The notes beneath the pieces are model-generated. The model saw nothing but the letters and a program-made list of their open reading frames with translations. It made no database searches and was not told where the DNA came from. From Gnetum montanum (Eukaryota; Streptophyta; Gnetopsida; Gnetales; Gnetaceae), in NCBI GenBank assembly GCA_015680685.1, contig MNCI01004978.1, forward strand, positions 296,673 through 360,672: a DNA stretch of 64,000 nucleotides. Reading direction: 5' to 3'. The stretch's first letter is position 1; each line of letters opens with the position of its first letter. Both the position numbers and the translations under genes were made by a program. This document shows positions 11,154 through 23,559 of the stretch, one piece after another.

Positions 11154-11411
11154 GGCGTAGTGGTCATAGTAACAACCATGGAGGTAGAGGCAACCAAAAT
11201 AATGATCTAGAGAGTTCAGGTTCAAGCTACAGAGGCTGGGGTAGAGATCAAGGCCATGGACATGGTAGAGGAAGGTATGATAAATCTAAGATTTGGCCAT
11301 TATTCAAATGAGTACTGATATAAAGATAATAATTAGAAGGCTCATTATGTACAAAACGAAGAAGAAGATGAAGATCATGCTCTTTTGATGCAATAGGTGA
11401 AGTGTCAAACT

Positions 11412-11664
11412 ACCACACATGGTTCCTTGACACGGGTGTACCAATCACATGTGCAACAAGAAGAAATTTTTTATTGATCTTGATGAGTCAATTTAGTTCA
11501 AAGTCAAATTTGTAGATGACAACACTATACTAGTAATGGGTAAATGGCAAATACTCATTAAGTTGAAAAATGGAGATTACAAGTATATTTTAGATGTATT
11601 TTATGTGCTAGATATGAAGAGTAATCTACTCAGCATGGGCTAGCTGCTTGAAAAAGGGTATGAG
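11412..11664 (+). pseudogene. copia aspartic protease, degenerate
   Basis: WFLDTG near 11412-11430 is the protease active site, followed by Val where Ala is usual. Reading shifts frame shortly after and continues through DVFYVLDMKSNLLSMG to a TAG at 11641 where related proteins have Gln (GQLLEKGY). Confidence 0.75.
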
Positions 11665-12690
11665 ATGCACTTACGTTACAGTCACCTCTCTATTTTTGAT
11701 AAAAGTCGTACACTCATTCTTAAAGCTCCTTTGACGAAAAATTGTATGTTTCGAGTTAACATTACTAGTGAAGTTTATGCTTGTCTCAATGCTATTATAC
11801 AAGATGAATCCTGGTTGTGGCATCTTCACTTTGGTCATCTAAATTTCCATAGTTTGAAGTTGCTTGCACAAGGAAATATGGTGAAAGGCTTGCCTAGCAT
11901 ACATCATCCTCACCAATTATGTGAAGATTGCATTCTTAGAAAACATACAAGAATGCCATTTGTAGCAGAAAATAATGGACATGTAGCACAACCACTTGAG
12001 CTCATCCATTTTGATGTGTGTGGCCCTGTGAATGTCCTATCAAATGGTAACAATAGGTACTTCATTACCTTTATTGATGATCTCACCAAGAAAACATGGG
12101 TTTATTTTATGAAAAGTGAAGTTTTTGATTATTTTAAGAAGTTCAAAGCTCATGTTGGAAGGCAAAGTGGCTATTTTGTTAAAATTCTAAGAACTAATGG
12201 TGGGGGTGAATATAATTCTAATGAATTTACAGAGTATTGTGAAGAGTAGAGAATAGAGCATGAAGTCATAATTCCTTACACTCCACAACATAATGGAGTT
12301 GCTAAGCGAAAGAATCAAACGATCATGGAAATCATGAGGGGCATGCTCAAGGCCAAAGGATTGCCCAATTATTTTTGGGCAGAAGTTGTTTCACATTCTG
12401 TTTACTTGCTAAATAGAGCTCCAACAAGGAGTGTCCAAAATATCACTCCTACAGAAGCTTGGAATGATTTTAAGCCAAATGTGAAACATCTTAAGGTGTT
12501 TGGCTCTATTGCTTATGCCCATGTTCTAACAGAAACAAGAATGAATCTAAATTATTAAGAGGAGAAGACTGTTTTTATTGGCTATAGTCGTGGTGGGTAC
12601 AAGTTGTTCAACCCAGTGACAAAGAAGGTGATGGTGAGCAAAGATGTGACCTTTGTTGAAGACGAGGCTTGGAATTGGAATGTAGATGTA
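11665..12690 (+). pseudogene. copia integrase with GAG-pre-integrase domain
   Basis: HLHFGHLNFHSLKLL and CEDCILRKHTRMPF form the His/Cys zinc-binding region. The core follows with PLELIHFDVCGPV (first Asp) and FITFIDDLTKKTWVYF, then TNGGGEYNSNEF, where the second catalytic Asp of SDNGGE-like motifs appears as Asn. TAG at 12247 replaces a Gln. Reading resumes with YTPQHNGVAKRKNQTIME and VFGSIAYAHV, and ends in a GYSRGGYKLFNP segment near 12580. Confidence 0.9.
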
Positions 12691-12959
12691 AACAGACTCT
12701 CAAGATAATCCTATTACAATTATTGATGAAGTAATGAAGGTGTTGTTCCTACCACGAATGAAGAAACTTCACCAATCTCTACTCAAGAAGATCCTACGTC
12801 ACAAGCTTCCTTAGAAATTGGCAAGCCAAGACAACATTGCCAACAAGCAAGTTACTTTGCAGGATTATGAGGTACTTTCTGATAATGTTGTTGATGATGA
12901 TGGAAACTTGGTCCACTTTGCTATGCTTGTAGATCATGACTTTTGAGAAAGCTATTTAA

Positions 12960-13990
12960 GATCCTAAATAGATGAATGTCATGAATGAGGAGATAACGAC
13001 AATTCAAAAGAATAACACATGGGAGCTTACTAATGTTCCACATAGTCATAAGGTTATTAATGTGATGTGGGTGTTCAAGACAAAGATGAAGTCAAATGGT
13101 GAAGTGGAAAGGTATAAAGCAAGAATGGTGACAAAGGGTTTTGAGTAGATACCTAGCCATGATTACTAAGAGGTATTTTCTCCTATAGCTTGAATTGAAA
13201 CCATTAGACTTATAATTGCTTGGGCTACATGGAATCATTAAAAAATCCATCAAATGGATGTCAAGTTGGCCTTTTTAAATGGCCCACTTGAAGAGGACGT
13301 TTTTATCAAGAAACCATCAGGTTATATAAAGAAAGAAAGTGAAGATAAAGTGTATAAATTGAAGAAAGCACTATATGGGCTGAAACGAGTGCTAAGAGCG
13401 TGGAACAAGTGTATTGATTCTTTTCTACAGAAGATTGGGTTCCAAAAGTATCCTTTTGAACATGCCTTATATGTGAAGGTTAATGAATTTGGTAATATAT
13501 TATTGTTGTGTCTTTACATTGATGATTTGATCTTTATAGGTAATATAATTCCATAATGATTGCAGAATTTAAGAAGTCCATGTTGCAAGAGTTTGAAATG
13601 ACAAATCTTGGCTTAATGTCATATCTTTTAAGAATAGAAGTAATTCAAAGTAATGATGGGATATTTATTTGTCAAAAGAGGTATGCTATTGAACTTCTAA
13701 AGAGGTTTCATATGCATGACTATAATCCTGTACGAACTCCTACGAAGGTTGAAACTAAATTGTTAAAAGAAGGAGATGAAGCATGTGTTGACTCGACCTA
13801 TTTCAAGCAGATCAAGTTTGAGATATCTTACATGCACGAGGCTTGATATTTCCTATGGAGTTAGGTTAATTAGGAAGTTTTTGGAATCCCTTTGTCAATC
13901 TCATATGCAAGTTGCCAAAAGAATCCTACGGTATATTAAGGGTACTTGTGACCATGGCCTATTTTATTCTTCATCTAACAATTGTGTTTT
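12960..13990 (+). pseudogene. copia reverse transcriptase
   Basis: WVFKTKMKSNGEVERYKARM near 13070 opens the domain, QMDVKLAFLNGPLEEDVF near 13250 contains the first catalytic Asp, and YIDDL at 13515-13529 the second and third. Stops TAG 13146, TAA 13167 and TGA 13191 replace residues that are Gln, Lys/Gln and Arg in the family. A frameshift follows 13556. Confidence 0.92.
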
Positions 13991-14466
13991 TGTAGGCTAC
14001 TCTAATAGTGACTAGGATGGAGATATAGATGATAGTATGAGCACTTCTAGATACCATTTTCTTTTTGGTGGCATTGCTTGTTCATGGTCATTAAAGAAAT
14101 AATCCATTGTTGGACTATCAACCTGTGAAGCAAAGTATGTAGCTGCTGCCTCAAGTGCATGCCAAGCAATTTGGCTACATAACTTAATGAATCAAATTTG
14201 TGTTTCCATTGAAGGATCCATCAATATTTTTGTTGATAATATTTCTACAATCAACTTGGCAAAGAACCCAGTCACACATGGAAGAAGCAAACACATTGAC
14301 ACATGCTTTCATTTTTTGAGAAATCAAGTTGAGAAGAAGAAGATTGAGTTGGGGTACTATAAGTTAGAAAATCAAGTGGTTGACGTCCTCACTGAACCCT
14401 TGAAGTATGAAGTTTTTATCAAGTTGAAGCATTTAGTGGGAATGATAGTGTTATTAAATCAGGCTT
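13990..14466 (+). pseudogene. copia RNase H
   Basis: GYSNSD followed by TAG at 14013 (Trp in relatives), SIVGLSTCEAKYVAAASSAC near 14104, VDNISTINLAKNPVTHGRSK near 14230 and KHIDTCFHFLRNQV. TAA at 14100 replaces the Gln of KKQS. The domain ends shortly before the polypurine tract. Confidence 0.9.
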
Positions 14467-14524
14467 AAGGGGAGAATGTTGGTTGTAAGCCTAAATCTAG
14501 AGATATTTTGTTTATTGTAAGTCT
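14467..14524 (+). repeat. Polypurine tract and truncated 3' LTR of copia element
   Basis: AAGGGGAGAA at 14467-14476 is the polypurine tract for plus-strand DNA priming. The LTR start TGTTGGTTGTAAG at 14477 runs parallel to the 5' LTR for 48 bp and then stops abruptly at 14524. Confidence 0.88.
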
Positions 14525-14539
14525 AGGCATTTTGGGTTG

Positions 14540-15651
14540 AATGGGAGATATCTCCTCAAGTTCATCCTCTTACTCTCCCTCATGTTCACTATCTACTTCT
14601 GAGTTTCTATCAATTTGAACTTGAAAGGCACAAGATAATTTTTGAATGGGAACAACTTCATCATCATGTTGTGGAGAAGTTATCTCATTATTATCAATTT
14701 TAACATTTATAGTTTCTTCTACAACATTTGTTCTTTTATTGAAAACTCTATATGCTTTGCTAACTAAAGAATATCCTAAGAAAATACCTTCATCAGTTTT
14801 ACGATCAATTTTTTAAAGATATCTTTATCATTTAGAATATAGCATTTTGAACCAAAAACATGAAAATAACCTACTGAAGGTTTTCTACTTGTCCATAATT
14901 CATAGGGAGTTTTAGAGGTAAATCTTGCTACCAAACCTTTGTTGTAGACATAGCAAGCAGTGTTGATTACTTCAGCCCAAAAGTGGTAGGAAATATTTTA
15001 GTCATTCAATATAGTCCTTTTCATTTCATTCAAGATCCAATTTTTTCTCTTAGCTACACCATTTTGTTGAGGAGTTATTGTAGTAGAAAATGCATGGAGT
15101 ATGTCATTCATTTGATAAAATTGCTCAAACTTGGTGTTCATGAATTCCCCTCCATTATCACTCTTAATGAATTTAACACCATATCCTTTTTCTTTCTAAA
15201 TTTGATTGCAAATTCTTAAGAGATGATCAAATACCTCATCCTTGTAATATAAAAAGGCAACCTAAGTCAAATGAGAATAATCATCAACAATAGTTAGAAA
15301 GTACCTTTTCTTTCCCAAACTGAGTGTTTGAGAAGGACCAACCAAATCCATGTGAAGTAAATCTAAGGGATGGGAGGTAGATATGCAATTTTTTTTACTG
15401 AACCTTACCCTTATTTTCTTTCCTTTATGGCATGCTTCACAAGGGTTCAAATTAAAGTCTTTGAGTTTGGGAAATCCACAAACCATTTCTTTTGTTAAAA
15501 GAGTATGAAAAATTTCTTTATTTATGTGGCCTTGCTTCCTATGCCACAAACGTGCATCATCTGTATTACTAATCAAGCACTTAGATTCAAGGTTAGAATT
15601 GTCTTCAAATATAGTGGTGTAAACATTTTCCTTTCTAGTTCCTTCTATCAC
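14540..15651 (-). pseudogene. copia integrase fragment
   Basis: Minus strand: LWHRKQGHINKEIFHTL, CEACHKGKKIRVRF, PLDLLHMDLVGPSQT and FLTIVDDYS in one frame to about 15262; then, after a frame change, SDNGGEFMN near 15140, TPQQNGVAKRKNW near 15060, FWAEVINTACYV near 14960 and a VFGSKCYIL-like block near 14840. The catalytic D and D-N-G-G-E motifs are visible. Disrupted by stops and frameshifts. Confidence 0.9.
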
Positions 15652-16067
15652 AATGTTTCTAGTGGTTAAGTCTTATATTTTATAAGTTTCTTTAGAAAAT
15701 GTAACATTGAAATTTGAATCACAAAGTTGACTAACAATAAGAAGATTATGTTTTAAGCCTTTAACAAAGAAAACTTAGTTACAGTTGGTTGTTCTTTACC
15801 TTTTCCTCCTGTGGTACCAATACTTGTTATTGGAGCCTTTATGTTGTCTCCAAACATGACGATTCCACAATTTTTTTCTGTGAAGTGGGTAAATTGGGTT
15901 TTATCTCCTGTCATGTGTCTTGAAAATTTGCTATCAATATATCACATTCTTGTATTGACATTAGAGAGAGCTACTTGAGCCATCATGTTCTTTTCAGGCT
16001 TCCTCTCTTTTTGTTTTCAAACCTAAAAAGTACCTTGTCTAAACTACTTTTGCAAAGACAAAGTGTA

Positions 16068-16373
16068 CTATTTTATCCTAAGATAGAAATATGCTTGAAC
16101 ATGTCTATATTTTCCACAAAAGAAACAATTTAAAGGTCTAGGTTTTGACATGTTACCAAACCTAGATCGCTTTTCATCTGTAGGATCTTTCAAACATTCA
16201 TCTTTTGGCTTTTGGTCTCTAGATTTTTCTAAAGATTTCTTACTCATTTGCTCAATAACCTTGGTTATTCCTTGAATCTTAGCCTTAAGGTCTAAGTTTT
16301 CTTTCTTAAGATAAGAATATTCATCATTAAGAACTATAATTTTCATTTTCTTAACATGTAAATTATCCTTCAT
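16068..16373 (-). pseudogene. copia gag fragment with coiled coil and zinc knuckle
   Basis: Minus-strand reading has a Leu/Lys-rich coiled-coil stretch (DEYSYLKKENLDLKAKI), a basic linker and CFFCGKYRHVQAYF, a zinc knuckle in which the last Cys is replaced by Phe. The 16380-16675 stretch up to the primer site is too short for a complete gag, so part of it is deleted. Confidence 0.8.
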
Positions 16374-16675
16374 CTTAAAAATAAGCTTTAGAAAGAAATA
16401 ACTTCATTTCAAAAGCACTTATACCTTTCTTCAAAGAAATTTTCATTATTTGATCTTTCCTTGTTATTCAGATTATCACAAGTGTTATCAACATTGTATT
16501 TATAGTCTCTCTTATTCCTTATCAAACTAAATGTAAAAGAGGGAATGAGAGGTTTACATTTACCAAAGTGATATAGGGATTGAATACATCAATTGATGAA
16601 GCATATTACTCTCCTTATTCAAACATTGATTGTCCCTTCCTTGTTCATGTTACTTTATCTATGTGAGATTACTAA

Positions 16676-17682
16676 GCTCTAATACGACTTGAGGATCGAG
16701 AACTTAGAAGGAGGGGGAGGGGGAGGGGCTAGTTGAATAAGTTCCACAAATTGAAATCAAACCTGGCATACAAAACACACCAAAATTTACATGGTTTTCC
16801 AACTTGGGTAGTCCACACATGGAGGATAGATTTTTTGCACACCTTTGGACTTTGTTTCTTCCAAAATGTCATTTAGAGGACACCAAAACCCTTACAAGAT
16901 TTGAGCTCTGCTATGGAGAGTTTTACCACTACAAAATCTATTAACCCTGTAAGGTCCCAATAAGCTCAAAATGTGGTTTAGAGAATCCCATAACCTTTAT
17001 AAAGTTGAGCTTCCAACAAGCTCAATATGGATGCCTTCTCACAAAAAGCACATCAACCCCGCAAGGCAACAAAGAAAGAGAAAAATAAGGAAAGAGTGTA
17101 ACTCAAATTACAAGTCCTTATACTTTGAAGCACAATACTACAAACAATCAAACAAATGATATGACAATGAAGTGCACAAGTACAACAACATAGAATAGAC
17201 AATTATAGCTTTGATGTTGACAATTCTTGCATAATTTCCAAGAATTAGATGTCTTCTTATAGTTTCATAGTTTTTGAAAACACCTCAGAATTTGTGCAAT
17301 AACTACCCAATGGCTAGTGTAAATATCTCCTTCAAAGTTGGGACATTTACCTAAGTTCTACCTCAATTTTGAAGAGACATCTCCTTGGACAATGGGACAT
17401 CTCTTGGGAGATGTCTACTTTGCAATATAGACATCTAATATTTCTTGAAAACGTCTTCTTGTAATTTCTTTCTTCTCAGTTGAGACATCTACTATTTCTT
17501 GGAGACATCTCCTCAGCTCTTTGAACTTTGGTTCCTAAGGCTTTATCTTGTTAATTTGCCTTCTTCCTAATCCTTGGAGCATCTTCATTTGGTTTGTAGT
17601 CTTCATTTTCATCCATGCTTGTCCATGCTCACATCTTTCCTATGTAGTCTCCATTTTGACATCTCGTTGTAGATTTCATTTC
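16676..17682 (-). repeat. Probable primer site and 5' LTR (truncated) of second copia element
   Basis: GCTCTAATACGA at 16676-16687 is, on the minus strand, 10/12 identical to the tRNA-iMet primer site. Rightward lies a G-rich run (16709-16728) and sequence with repeated gacatct motifs between 17340 and 17520. The unit is cut at 17683 by the TSD of the next element. LTR assignment is by position only, as no second copy is in the window. Confidence 0.5.
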
Positions 17683-17687
17683 CTTGA

Positions 17688-18563
17688 TGATGAGTCATGA
17701 TTTAGTCAACTTCGATATTGGATATCTAATATTGGAGCCTTGATATTGGATACTTGATATCAGAGCCCAAGAAACAATGTCAGCTATTCAATATTATCTC
17801 TTCCATGCTAGCCTATAAATACAACACTTAGGTGCATGGTTGGGACATAGTTTTAGTTTTAGATTTCAGTTAGCTTTATCATAGATTGTTGATTCCTAGT
17901 TCTTTCATTTCCTAGTGCATGCTCACAATGTGATGTTTGTGATTGTACAACATTCTTATTCAAGTGTGATGTACTTGGACACATTACATGACTAAAAATA
18001 AAGATCAAGATTGCTCCCATCATTGCAGCATCCACTTAGCTTATTATTACTTTTAATTGTTTCATGTTTTCCTTAGCTAATGTTTCCATTTATTGCTCTT
18101 TATGGTTCCTATCATTAAGAAAAATGAGTATGGCTAATCATGAACTCTTAAGTGTAATTACTTGGTAACCTAGCAATGTATCATTTGTGAGCCCAGTGAC
18201 ATACGCTTGGTAATCCCAACAGTAGTCTCATGAAGTCCAAGGCATGTGCAGATGATTAAGAGTGAATACTCATCACCCATAGGCTACTTTAGATTTTACT
18301 TTCCATTGTTCATTATCTTAATTAATTTATCTCTTATTGCCATTAAGAGTAGCATAGGATTAGCCAACATCAATCATATGCCTCACTTTGGACTAAACCA
18401 TACATGATAAAGCTACCACTATTCCAAGTGGGAAGATAGCAAACTGCGATCAAAGCATAACAATTTAGATGCATAACTAGTCCAATTCATAGAATTTGAC
18501 CAGATTGTGCATGAATGCTTGTGATTCGTATGGTTTGACATAGGGGCACCTTGCCGCTCAGCA
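17688..18563 (+). repeat. 5' LTR of the pol-less Athila-like element
   Basis: Starts TGATGAGTCATG, ends CTCAGCA (T to G relative to the 3' copy). TATA box at 17814. Three pairs of GATATC-like half-sites precede it: 17714/17728, 17742/17756 and 17776/17790. Confidence 0.9.
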
Positions 18564-18582
18564 TTGGTGTCGTTGCTAGGGA
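18564..18582 (+). promoter_or_regulatory. Primer binding site, Athila type
   Basis: TTGGTGTCGTTGCTAGGGA directly follows the LTR and resembles the tRNA-Asp-type primer site known from Athila/Tat elements, with several substitutions. Confidence 0.75.
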
Positions 18583-18689
18583 TGGTGCTAGTTATCTAGA
18601 TTAGTTATATCAAACACGATTGCTGTAAACGTATTATGATATATCTTTTAGAAAATATTAAATCACACACATAATAAACCAACAACAAT

Positions 18690-20665
18690 GCCTCTTTCAC
18701 AAGGAAAAGATAATGCATTGAATAACAAAAACATTCATTGAAGAACTAACAAAATATATGTTGAAGAAAGTTGAAGTGACCAACCTTATGTAGGGGTTTC
18801 ACATGTTCATGATTGCCCTAACGACACTCAAGGACCACATTCACCTAAGACAGATAACCTTGGAGGAGATGAAGTAAGTCCTGGACCAAGGGAGGCCTCA
18901 AGGCCTAAAACCTCCTTGAAGCCTAGAAACGATAAATCATGAGATCCAGGGGAACACCATAGAAGCCATGGAAATCCTTCCAGTTCCTCATTTTACTCTT
19001 CCCCTTCAACATCTAGTTTTGATGAAGATGAACATCAGTATGGAGATAAGGCTCCACTAAAGGATTGAAATAGAAACAAAAATCAAACCTGTAGGAACAC
19101 TCAAGGTCATCAACATGAACATAGGCAAAATCATCACCATCAACGAAATAGAAATTTTACTCACAACATGACCGATGATGATGAACCCTTGTTGGCAACT
19201 AAGAGCCTAATACAGATCATAGAGGCACTTAAGATATCCTACAGGCATTGCAAAGAGAGTTTCCTACCCAGGCTTGATATGAATAAAATTTCTAAATTTG
19301 TAGGATGCTATGATTTTGATCCACAACATCATTTACAAGCCTTCCATGATGTTTGTGCCTTCTACAACATTCAAGTGGGNTAAACTCAATTTAAAGATGG
19401 TCCACAATGTTGGAGATCTTCAATGAGAAATACCAAGCCTATGCAAGAGTGTCCAACCTAAAGAAACAGATCCAAGGACAGAGACAAGAACAACATGAAC
19501 TATTGGACATGGCCTTAGATAGATATTATTTCCTATTGAATAGATGCCAAAACCATGGTTTCTCTGAGGAAAGGTAACTTTTCCACATCGTAGAAAGACT
19601 TCGTAATGAAATAAGGGAGACCCTTGGGTTGTATGCTCCAGGTCAATTATATAAACTATGAACCCATCAAATTTGAGAGCTAATCAAGCATGTGGAAAAA
19701 GAAGAAGGAGAGCTATGCAAATGGGAGAATGTTAAGAAACATCACTGGGATCTGACTCTTCAAAAGAAGGAAGTCCATATTTATGGTAAGGAGAAAGAGG
19801 CCGCTCTTGACAAGGTGATTTCGCAACAAACCTTGTCTATCGATGAACTTGAAGTAAAATTTAATAGGATGTCAAATTGGGTATATGAAAAATTTACAAC
19901 TTTGGTAGAAACTATCAAGGAGAAGTTCATGCAAAATAAACTACGCGATCACAATAAAGGAGGTAGAACCAAGAAGCAGCTAGGAATGCTTTTCAACAAA
20001 TAGGCAAAATGGTTGAAGAAAGTAAGGTTATAGTCTCAACCATAGACGAAGATAATGAATGTGACATTTGCATATATGATCATTTGAAGGGCCATTGTCC
20101 AGTCTTGTTGCATCTACATGAGTATTGGGAAAGTGCCTTAAATTCAACATTTGTACAGATGCACTTGCCTAGGAGATTTCCTTTTCCACATGGTAATGAT
20201 AGCTAGTCCCACAACCAATCATACTATCCTAGGGGGACTTATTACCAACCTCAACACTATTATCAACCATAGTGGAAAAATCCACAGTCATGGGGAAAGC
20301 CACCATCAAACCAACTTTATCCTTCCTATCAACTAAAATTGCATAAATATTATGTTCGACACCCTATTTCTCCAACTAGTTCTATGCCCTCTACTTCAAA
20401 TGACCACTATCACTCTCCTAAGTACCATCAACCCATGACATCTCCTGAGGAATCGCCACCTTGCACCTCTTACCATCCATCCTACCCTCGATATTCTCAT
20501 AATCCACCCCATGACACACCACTACCATTGACACAGGAAGGTTTGGCACCATACTATCAACCAATAAATGCCACTTGTGCTACAAATGTGCATAGAAATG
20601 CTAATACCAGTACGTTCCCACCACAAACTCAGAAATGTCCTTTCTTTAGAAAAGGTTGTAGGTAG
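18690..20665 (+). pseudogene. Athila-like gag
   Basis: A Ser/Asp/His-rich N-terminal part leads to DDDEPLLATKSLIQI near 19170 and to LDMNKISKFVGCYDFDP and HHLQAFHDVCAFYNIQ near 19270-19370, the start of the retrotransposon gag domain. A single N at 19380 marks missing sequence: the part up to FNEKYQAYARVSNLKKQIQG is absent. Zinc knuckle C-X2-C-X3-H-X4-C lies at 20060-20098 (CDICIYDHLKGHC), followed by a Pro/Tyr/His-rich tail. Several stops and frame changes. It is clearly related to the gag at 60000-62500 on the other strand. Confidence 0.85.
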
Positions 20666-22440
20666 AAGAAAAACACTCATGGATCAACCACATTGTTCGA
20701 ACTAGCACAATGAAAATCTAGGTTATCACCTTCCTTTTCACCATCACCATCCTATGATCTTACACAAGGAGCACCATCCATTATTACTCCAATCCCAAAC
20801 CTAAGCAATGGATCTAACAGTGTGGGGAGACAAATGAATCCATGTATGATATATCATAATCAAGGATGCAATCGTGGGCCAGACATCTACAATGTTAACA
20901 CACATCATACCCTGATCCACCATATATTTAACAACCAAGTGTGTGAACAATAATTTGTATACACAACCACCACAACACCAACAGACATCCAGTGGCTTAG
21001 GCATGAAAGGTTACCAATGTTTTATACATGCATGGATCCTTCTTATCCAATTCTTAATTCTTACCATGGCCAACCATTTAGTCATGGGGGTAAACCCCCA
21101 TTCTAACCGTCAGAATTAATAGGTGTTTTTCATCTTTTTATTTTACAATTTTTTATCATTTTCTTATTTCTTGATATAAATTTTCCTATCTTTTTTAACT
21201 TTTTAAACTTTTTCCATGTTTTATTTTTGTTTTTGTTTCCTTTGTTAGTAATATTGCTTGTGAATAACAACATAATCATGTAGCCCATTGAGTTGAGGTT
21301 TTTTCTATGTTATTAAGTCATTAGGGATTGATTATTCAGATAGCAAGACCACGTCACCTATCCACTCATTCCATTAATAAGAGGTTCTTACCCTAGTCAT
21401 AATGATATTCTTTTTCATCATTCAACCTAAAAATAAATTCGTAATCATTATGCCCAAGTAGAAGAGTGAAGAACCAAGGGGGAATGTGAAGGGTAACATC
21501 AAGGGGATTTGTGGATTTTCTTTGACCACTTCTATATGTTCTACCATGTTCCTAAGGTTGTCATTATATTCTTGTAGATTTAACAAAAACTGGGAGTAAG
21601 AGTAAACTAAAAAGGCACTGAATAAATTTCTAATGGTCCCACTAGAAAGACATGTATCCATGCCTAAAGGTTGGTGGCTTCTCAAAATAATTGCAACAAA
21701 AAAAAGCCCCACATAGTGCCATCAATCAACTCCTCCCTTGGACAAAATGCCAAGTGATGCTACTCCTTGCAACTCTAGTAGTCTTATGATTGTCAGCCGA
21801 CATGATGACATGATGTAATGTCACTGAAATGTGGTTTGGACTTGGTTTGAAGCTTGGAAAGAAGGGCTAATGGTTATTTAACCATTAATAACACACAAGG
21901 ATTCATTATGCCTTTGGTAAGACACTACACATTCCAATTTCTGTAATCCTTTCTACAGTCCATCTCATCTCATTGTTCATGTGATTCTAGCTTATGGTTT
22001 TGTGTAAAATAGAGTTATTCCCTCAAATTGGTGGTTTTAACATGTCTGTTTTGTTTCATAGGTATGCATTGCATTCAACCCCTTCAGTTCCTACGGACAT
22101 TTTTAGGTATAGTTATACAAGGACATTATGGGCTAGAGCCTGCTTTGGGGAGGATCCACTTGTGTAACCATTGCAACTTGTACTCGGTCGACACAACCAC
22201 ATCATTCTTCACCTTCTAAGCACATAATTGTTACATTTCATGCTATCCCTTATCATGTAAATGATCCAATCCACAACATAGGTATAATACCCCTTTTCTT
22301 GCATCTCTTGAAGCTTTTAATGTCGACAACTCCATCTTATATCACTTCTGATGGCTTCATAAGATTTCTTACTTACCCCAAAACTATGGACCTCATCTGA
22401 AACCTTCCAAACAACCCTACAGCTTCATTTTCCATGCTTA
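20666..22440. other. Non-coding interior of the pol-less element
   Basis: Degenerate gag tail up to about 21110, then a T-rich stretch (21120-21245). No polymerase motif is visible in any frame; this is where pol would be expected. Confidence 0.5.
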
Positions 22441-22469
22441 GTACCCTCAATTAATGCACTTTCATGGAC

Positions 22470-22560
22470 CTTGATATCGAGTACCCGATATCGAGTTGGC
22501 CTCGATGTTGAATACTCAATATCGGGTTGAACAAACCTATAAATATGACCTCCCCAGTGC
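22470..22560 (+). promoter_or_regulatory. LTR-type promoter remnant inside the element
   Basis: Half-site pairs 22473/22487 and 22504/22518 are followed 14 bp after the last half-site by TATAAATA at 22538-22545. The layout copies the U3 promoter of the LTRs in this window. It is probably a remnant of another, nested or recombined, LTR. Confidence 0.6.
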
Positions 22561-23559
22561 CCAAAAATCCATTCTCTTCATTTGCAAATAGGGGAGTTTT
22601 TTCAAATTTTCTTTCATGACTCAAAGCTCTACGCAACCAACTTTAGCTTGCAATATCTTACTTAATAACGCTTCGATTCTTGTACTGTTTGAACCTATTT
22701 GAACATGGAGTGTTCAACTTAGTCATTGGAGGGAGGGGTGGGGGGTGGTGTGTGCTTGGATGAAGAACTCGTGCCAATTTTTCAATATTTGCTATCACCT
22801 AGAGGGTATTACAAGGGTAATAAGGTTAAAAACCTAGAGTGTTATAATGAAAAATCAATCATATTAGTGCTAAAAACCTTAATTCTTCCACCCAAGGAAC
22901 GATAACTTTCCAAATATGCCATACATATGCAAAAAAAGAACTAATTGCAAAGGGTCATAAATAAGATAAATACATTTTAGGCATTTTTCTGAAAATTTTT
23001 CTAATTCTGCAATCATATGAACCATAGAACTTAATGAAAATAAGGTCTGACTAAGGTATAAAGCTAATAATGATAAATAACAACACCTTAGTAATATTTG
23101 ATCCTTGATTGATTGTAGATGGTCCCTAAAAGATGAGCTCAAGTAGGACCTTCGTAGGAAGTAGTCAAATGCCCAAGAGGAGGTAGGGACCAACAAGGTG
23201 AGCATCCAGAGCACAAAGAATAGGAAGCCCAATCATTCAGTATCCATTAGGAGGCTTGTATCACAAGACAACTAGTCCAATGAGAGGTTGTAGAACAATA
23301 AGCCCTCGTGCAAGGACAATGTCTCACATTGTCCCCAGAATGCCTTGAGGCCATTCAAGAAAAATCCATGTTGGCCATAGTCATTATGAAGATGAACTTA
23401 GGCCCATTTATGGAGTTTTCTCCAGGGGTGGTTTGGACACAACTTTAGGCATCACCTTTGTGGCCCATCCTTTCAAATAGTGTTGAATGGTACCTTGGTG
23501 AAGCTTATCAATTCTAGCACAACAAAGAAGAAGGTACCACTGTCATCATTTGTAGAGTC

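Larger units (their letters stand above)
10096..14524 (+). mobile_element. Ty1/copia LTR retrotransposon, 3' LTR truncated, inactive
   Basis: Order is 5' LTR, tRNA-Met primer site, gag, protease, integrase, reverse transcriptase, RNase H, polypurine tract, start of 3' LTR, which is the copia order with integrase before RT. The 3' LTR keeps only 48 bp and then abuts an unrelated minus-strand copia fragment at 14525. The coding region is interrupted by several frameshifts and stops, so it cannot make its own proteins. Confidence 0.95.
14525..16687 (-). mobile_element. Second Ty1/copia element, internal fragment
   Basis: Reading leftwards on the minus strand: degenerate primer site 16676-16687, gag 16373-16068, GAG-pre-integrase and integrase 15651 down to about 14600. 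RT and RNase H are missing because the element is cut at 14525 by the junction with the other copia copy. Gag and integrase styles (coiled-coil gag, LWHRKQGHIN) resemble SIRE/Maximus-type copia elements. Confidence 0.88.
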
